NCBI GenBank assembly: GCA_023266795.1
Contig: JAHFPI010000062.1
Location: forward strand, 1-9,949
Length of the DNA: 9,949 nucleotides
From: Rhodospirillales bacterium
GTDB lineage: Bacteria > Pseudomonadota > Alphaproteobacteria > Micavibrionales > UBA2020
Reading direction: 5' to 3'
A program made the translations under genes and the position numbers. Below the pieces are notes generated by a model. That model was given only the letters and a program-made list of their open reading frames with translations, made no database searches and was not told where the DNA came from. Each line of letters begins with the position of its first letter. The stretch's first letter is position 1. Shown here in pieces: positions 7,221 through 9,949 of the stretch.

Positions 7221-7696
7221 TGCGCGTCATCACATTGTCGATCAACGGGCAAAAACACAGCCGCGCCGTGCCGCCGTCGACCACGCTGGTGGATTACATC
7301 AGGGAAGAACTGAACCTGACCGGCACCAAAAAAGGCTGCGATCTCGGCGAATGCGGTTGCTGCACGGTGCTGGTAGACGGGCAGCCCCTTCTTTCCTGCC
7401 TGACGCTGGCGGCCGACATGGAAAAAAAAGAAATCACCACCATAGAAGGGATTGCCGACGGCGCAAAACTTCATCCGGTGCAGGAAGCCTTCGTCGAGCA
7501 TGGCGCGCTGCAATGCGGCTATTGTACGCCCGCGATGATTTTAAACGCCGTTTCGCTGCTGGAAAATAACCCCAAACCCTGCCGGAAAGAAATCAAGGAG
7601 TGCGTTTCAGGGACAATCTGCCGCTGCACGGGGTATACCAAGATAGAAGAGGCGATTGAAGCCGCTGCTGCGAAAAATGGCGGAGGCGGCGCATGA
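7220..7696 (+). CDS. Molybdenum hydroxylase small subunit with two [2Fe-2S] clusters (4-hydroxybenzoyl-CoA reductase gamma-like)
   Basis: A 158-residue electron-transfer subunit of a xanthine-dehydrogenase-family enzyme, the usual length for CoxS/HcrC-type proteins. The N-terminal plant-ferredoxin-type domain holds the first cluster with Cys40, Cys45, Cys48 and Cys60 (C-x4-C-G-x-C-x11-C), plus an extra Cys47. The C-terminal four-helix domain holds the second with Cys99, Cys102, Cys134 and Cys136 (CGYC and CRC), the cluster next to the molybdenum cofactor. There is no signal peptide, so the enzyme is cytoplasmic, as expected for a CoA-thioester substrate. It overlaps the large-subunit gene by 4 bases (ATGA), supporting equimolar synthesis. 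Small-then-large order is that of hba/hcr operons for 4-hydroxybenzoyl-CoA reductase, though also of other family members. The electron-carrier role is certain, the enzyme's exact reaction is not. Confidence 0.95.
   Translation: MRVITLSINGQKHSRAVPPSTTLVDYIREELNLTGTKKGCDLGECGCCTVLVDGQPLLSCLTLAADMEKKEITTIEGIADGAKLHPVQEAFVEHGALQCGYCTPAMILNAVSLLENNPKPCRKEIKECVSGTICRCTGYTKIEEAIEAAAAKNGGGGA
7682..7686 (+). promoter_or_regulatory. Ribosome binding site for the 7693 gene
   Basis: GGAGG, 6 bases before ATG 7693, within the final glycine-rich codons of the small subunit. It supports the ATGA overlap start. Confidence 0.7.
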
Positions 7697-9949
7697 GCTT
7701 CCAGATCATTGGCAAAGCGACACCGCTGATCGACTCAGTCGATAAAGTGACGGGACGCGCGAAATATACGGACGATATCCGCCTTGCCAATCCGCTGGTC
7801 GTTAAAATCCTGCGCTCCCCCCATGCCAGCGCCAACATCAAAAAGCTTGATATCAGCGGTGCTGAATCATTCCCCGGCGTAAAAGCGGTCATCACGAGCA
7901 GGGATTTTAAACATACCTTCGGCGTGCTGCCCATCAGCAAGGACGAACCGGCCATGGCAAGGGAGCGCGTGCGCTATGTCGGGGAGCCCGTCGCGGCGGT
8001 CGCGGCGGAAACGGAAGCGGCGGCGGTTCAGGCCCTGAAAAAAATCCGCGTCGAATACGAGCTCACCAAAGCGGTGCTGAATGCGAAAGAGGCGTTGCGG
8101 GATACCGACAGCCCCATCCATCCCGAACTAAAAAAAACCAACAACCGGCACAAAACGGCGGACCAGTCTTTTGGCAGCGTGGAGGAAGGTTTCAGCCAGG
8201 CGGAAACCGTGGCGGAGGGGACTTTTGATTTCCAGTCCATCACGCACGCCTTTACCGAGCCGCATGCGACACAGGTGGAGTGGGACGGCGACAACCTGAC
8301 CGTCTATTCCGCGACGCAGGTGCCTCATTACCTGCACCTTGCGATTTCGGAGGTGCTGGAGATTCCCCTGCACCGCCTGCGCGTCGTCAAGCCGAAGCTC
8401 GGCGGCGGGTTCGGTGGAAAAAGCGATCCCTTCCCGCATGAGATGATCGCCGTCAGGGCGGCGCTGGCGACGGGACGGAATATCCGTCTGGCCTTCGAGC
8501 GCGAAGAGGTTTTCTTCAGCCATCACGGGCGGCACCCGACGCGGCTCAACATGAAGCTCGGGCTGCACCGGGAGAAAGGCATTACCGCGCTGGACGGAAA
8601 AATGCTGATCGACGGCGGCGCCTATGGCAGCTTCGGGGTCGTGACAACCTATTATAACGGCGTCCTGCTGACGGGGCCTTATTCCCTGCCGAATTTCGCC
8701 TTCCACTGCGACCGGGTCTATACCAACAAGCCGATGTGCGGGGCGATGCGCGGTCATGGCGGCGTCAATCCGCGCTTTGCCAGCGAAACCCTGCTGGACG
8801 AGGCCTGCCGGAAGCTGGAACTGGATCCCTGCGAAACGCGTCTGCGGTTTTTCCACAAGGAAAACAGCCTGACCGCGAACGGGTTCCGCATCACTTCCGT
8901 CGGTATTGAAAAGGGACTGCGCAACGCCATGGACAAGTCCGGCTGGCGCGGTAAATTCAGCAAATTGCCGTTCGGGAAGGGCATCGGCGTGGCCTGCGGG
9001 TTCTTTATCAGCGGCAGCGCCTTGCCGATCCACTGGAACGACATGCCGCAATCGACAGTCCGGCTCACGGTTGATTATGACGGCGGCGTGACCTTGTATT
9101 CCGGCGCATCCGACATCGGTCAGGGCAGCGATACGATGCTGGCGCAGATGGCGGCGGAGGTGCTGGGGCTTCCCTTGCCGATGATCAAGGTCATCGTGGC
9201 GGATACGCGCCTGTGCCCGATTGATAACGGCAGCTACAGCTCGCGGGTGACGTTTATGGCCGGCAACGCGGCGCGCAATGCGGCGATCAGCCTGCGCCGG
9301 CAGTTGGTCGCGACGGCGTGTCAGTTACTGGAGATCAACGCACCTGTGTATTCAACGCCCGCTGCGTCTGAAAACTTTTTCCGGCAGGGCGAAAATAAAC
9401 CGGACTTTGACAGCGACTATCTGGGGCCGAATCCGGTTATTGACGATGGCTTTACGTTCAAGGGTGAAAGCATCATCGCCCCCGACGGGCGCAGCGCGAA
9501 TTATCTCGATGTCGCGCGGAAGGCCATGGATTTCCGGGGGGCGCCGCAAAGTCGCGGCGTTTATATCTCCCCGAAGATGGGCGGCGCGCATAAAGGCGCG
9601 GGGGCGGGTCTCAGCCCTGCCTACAGCTACACGGCCTTTATAACCGAAGTCACGGTGGATGCGGAAACCGGTTTTGTCAAAGTGGACAAAGTAACCTGCG
9701 CCCATGATTGCGGCAGGGTGTTGAATCCGCTGGCGGTCGAAGGGCAATTGCAGGGCTCAATCCATATGGGGCTGGGGCAGGCGCTGATGGAGGGGATGCA
9801 TTACGACCCGAAAACCGGCGCCACGCAAAATACCGGGTTTCTGGAGTATAAAATTCCGTCACCCTTCGAGCAGCCGGAGATTGACATCGTCCCCTGCGGC
9901 AGCGTGGATAACGAAGGGCCGTTCGGCGCGAAAGAGGTGGGCGAGGGGG
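7693..9949 (+). CDS. Molybdopterin-binding large subunit of a xanthine-dehydrogenase-family enzyme, 4-hydroxybenzoyl-CoA reductase-like, 3'-truncated
   Basis: 752 residues are visible and the frame is open to the window end. The family runs to about 770-800, so perhaps 30-50 residues are missing. It begins with the aldehyde oxidase/xanthine dehydrogenase a/b hammerhead domain (about 18-130), then the molybdopterin-binding domains. Motifs: GGGFGGKSD (237-245), AMRGHGG with Arg353, GASDIGQG with Gln477, and GPFGAKEVGEG, where Glu751 is the expected active-site base, right at the cut. Ser244 follows GGGFGGK where xanthine dehydrogenase has substrate-binding Glu, and the CO-dehydrogenase loop with its cysteine (VAYRCSF) is absent, so neither purine nor CO is the substrate. 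GGGFGGKSDPF, RGHG and AKEVGEG look most like 4-hydroxybenzoyl-CoA reductase alpha subunits (HcrA/HbaC), from memory rather than alignment. Residues 549-583 look like an insertion. It needs a FAD subunit, not in the window, and molybdenum cofactor maturation. The family is certain and the subtype moderately supported. Confidence 0.93.
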   Translation, partial: MSFQIIGKATPLIDSVDKVTGRAKYTDDIRLANPLVVKILRSPHASANIKKLDISGAESFPGVKAVITSRDFKHTFGVLPISKDEPAMARERVRYVGEPVAAVAAETEAAAVQALKKIRVEYELTKAVLNAKEALRDTDSPIHPELKKTNNRHKTADQSFGSVEEGFSQAETVAEGTFDFQSITHAFTEPHATQVEWDGDNLTVYSATQVPHYLHLAISEVLEIPLHRLRVVKPKLGGGFGGKSDPFPHEMIAVRAALATGRNIRLAFEREEVFFSHHGRHPTRLNMKLGLHREKGITALDGKMLIDGGAYGSFGVVTTYYNGVLLTGPYSLPNFAFHCDRVYTNKPMCGAMRGHGGVNPRFASETLLDEACRKLELDPCETRLRFFHKENSLTANGFRITSVGIEKGLRNAMDKSGWRGKFSKLPFGKGIGVACGFFISGSALPIHWNDMPQSTVRLTVDYDGGVTLYSGASDIGQGSDTMLAQMAAEVLGLPLPMIKVIVADTRLCPIDNGSYSSRVTFMAGNAARNAAISLRRQLVATACQLLEINAPVYSTPAASENFFRQGENKPDFDSDYLGPNPVIDDGFTFKGESIIAPDGRSANYLDVARKAMDFRGAPQSRGVYISPKMGGAHKGAGAGLSPAYSYTAFITEVTVDAETGFVKVDKVTCAHDCGRVLNPLAVEGQLQGSIHMGLGQALMEGMHYDPKTGATQNTGFLEYKIPSPFEQPEIDIVPCGSVDNEGPFGAKEVGEG

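Noticed and set aside
7693..9949. Carbon monoxide dehydrogenase (CoxL) or xanthine dehydrogenase identity for the large subunit
   Set aside because: The CoxL active-site cysteine loop is absent, and the xanthine-dehydrogenase Glu after GGGFGGK is Ser here.
1..9949. Internal promoters, terminators, RNA genes, CRISPR repeats or insertion sequences
   Set aside because: The gaps between genes are at most 12 bases, and I saw no hairpin with a T-run, no direct-repeat array, and no transposase or tRNA-like sequence.

Overview
The window is one uninterrupted stretch of a bacterial catabolic operon. Eight genes lie head to tail on the + strand. The longest space between them is 12 bases and four junctions overlap by 1 to 4 bases. 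The first gene (CoA ligase) is cut at its 5' end and the last (molybdenum hydroxylase large subunit) at its 3' end, so the operon continues both ways. I see no RNA gene, mobile element, CRISPR array, promoter or terminator. The DNA is moderately GC-rich and uses strong Shine-Dalgarno sequences (AAGGAG, GGGAGG). With these protein families it suggests a proteobacterium or a relative such as Desulfobacterota. The lineage cannot be fixed from the sequence alone.

Layout: (1) 2-1108, C-terminal two thirds of an AMP-forming acyl-CoA synthetase of the long-chain type. (2) 1113-2075, a ketopantoate-reductase-fold dehydrogenase. (3) 2075-4072, a fused 3-hydroxyacyl-CoA dehydrogenase/enoyl-CoA hydratase with the dehydrogenase first, the reverse of FadB. 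(4) 4085-5344, a thiolase. (5) 5344-6090, a FabG-like short-chain dehydrogenase. (6) 6096-7220, a second, FadA-like thiolase. (7) 7220-7696, a small subunit with two [2Fe-2S] clusters, and (8) 7693 to the window end, the molybdopterin subunit of a xanthine-dehydrogenase-family enzyme. Its motifs look most like 4-hydroxybenzoyl-CoA reductase or a close relative.

How the parts may work together (inference): the ligase makes a CoA thioester. The hydratase/dehydrogenase and a thiolase shorten it by acetyl-CoA. The molybdenum enzyme then hydroxylates, or reductively dehydroxylates, the ring acyl-CoA left over. No acyl-CoA dehydrogenase is visible, which fits a substrate that is already alpha,beta-unsaturated, such as a hydroxycinnamate. 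One testable route is 4-hydroxycinnamoyl-CoA to 4-hydroxybenzoyl-CoA to benzoyl-CoA. All three Rossmann-fold dehydrogenases carry Asp at the end of the second beta strand, pointing to NAD+ and the oxidative direction. The duplication of dehydrogenases and thiolases suggests either two rounds of chain shortening or a branched or ring substrate needing a second enzyme set. The substrate itself cannot be read from the sequence.
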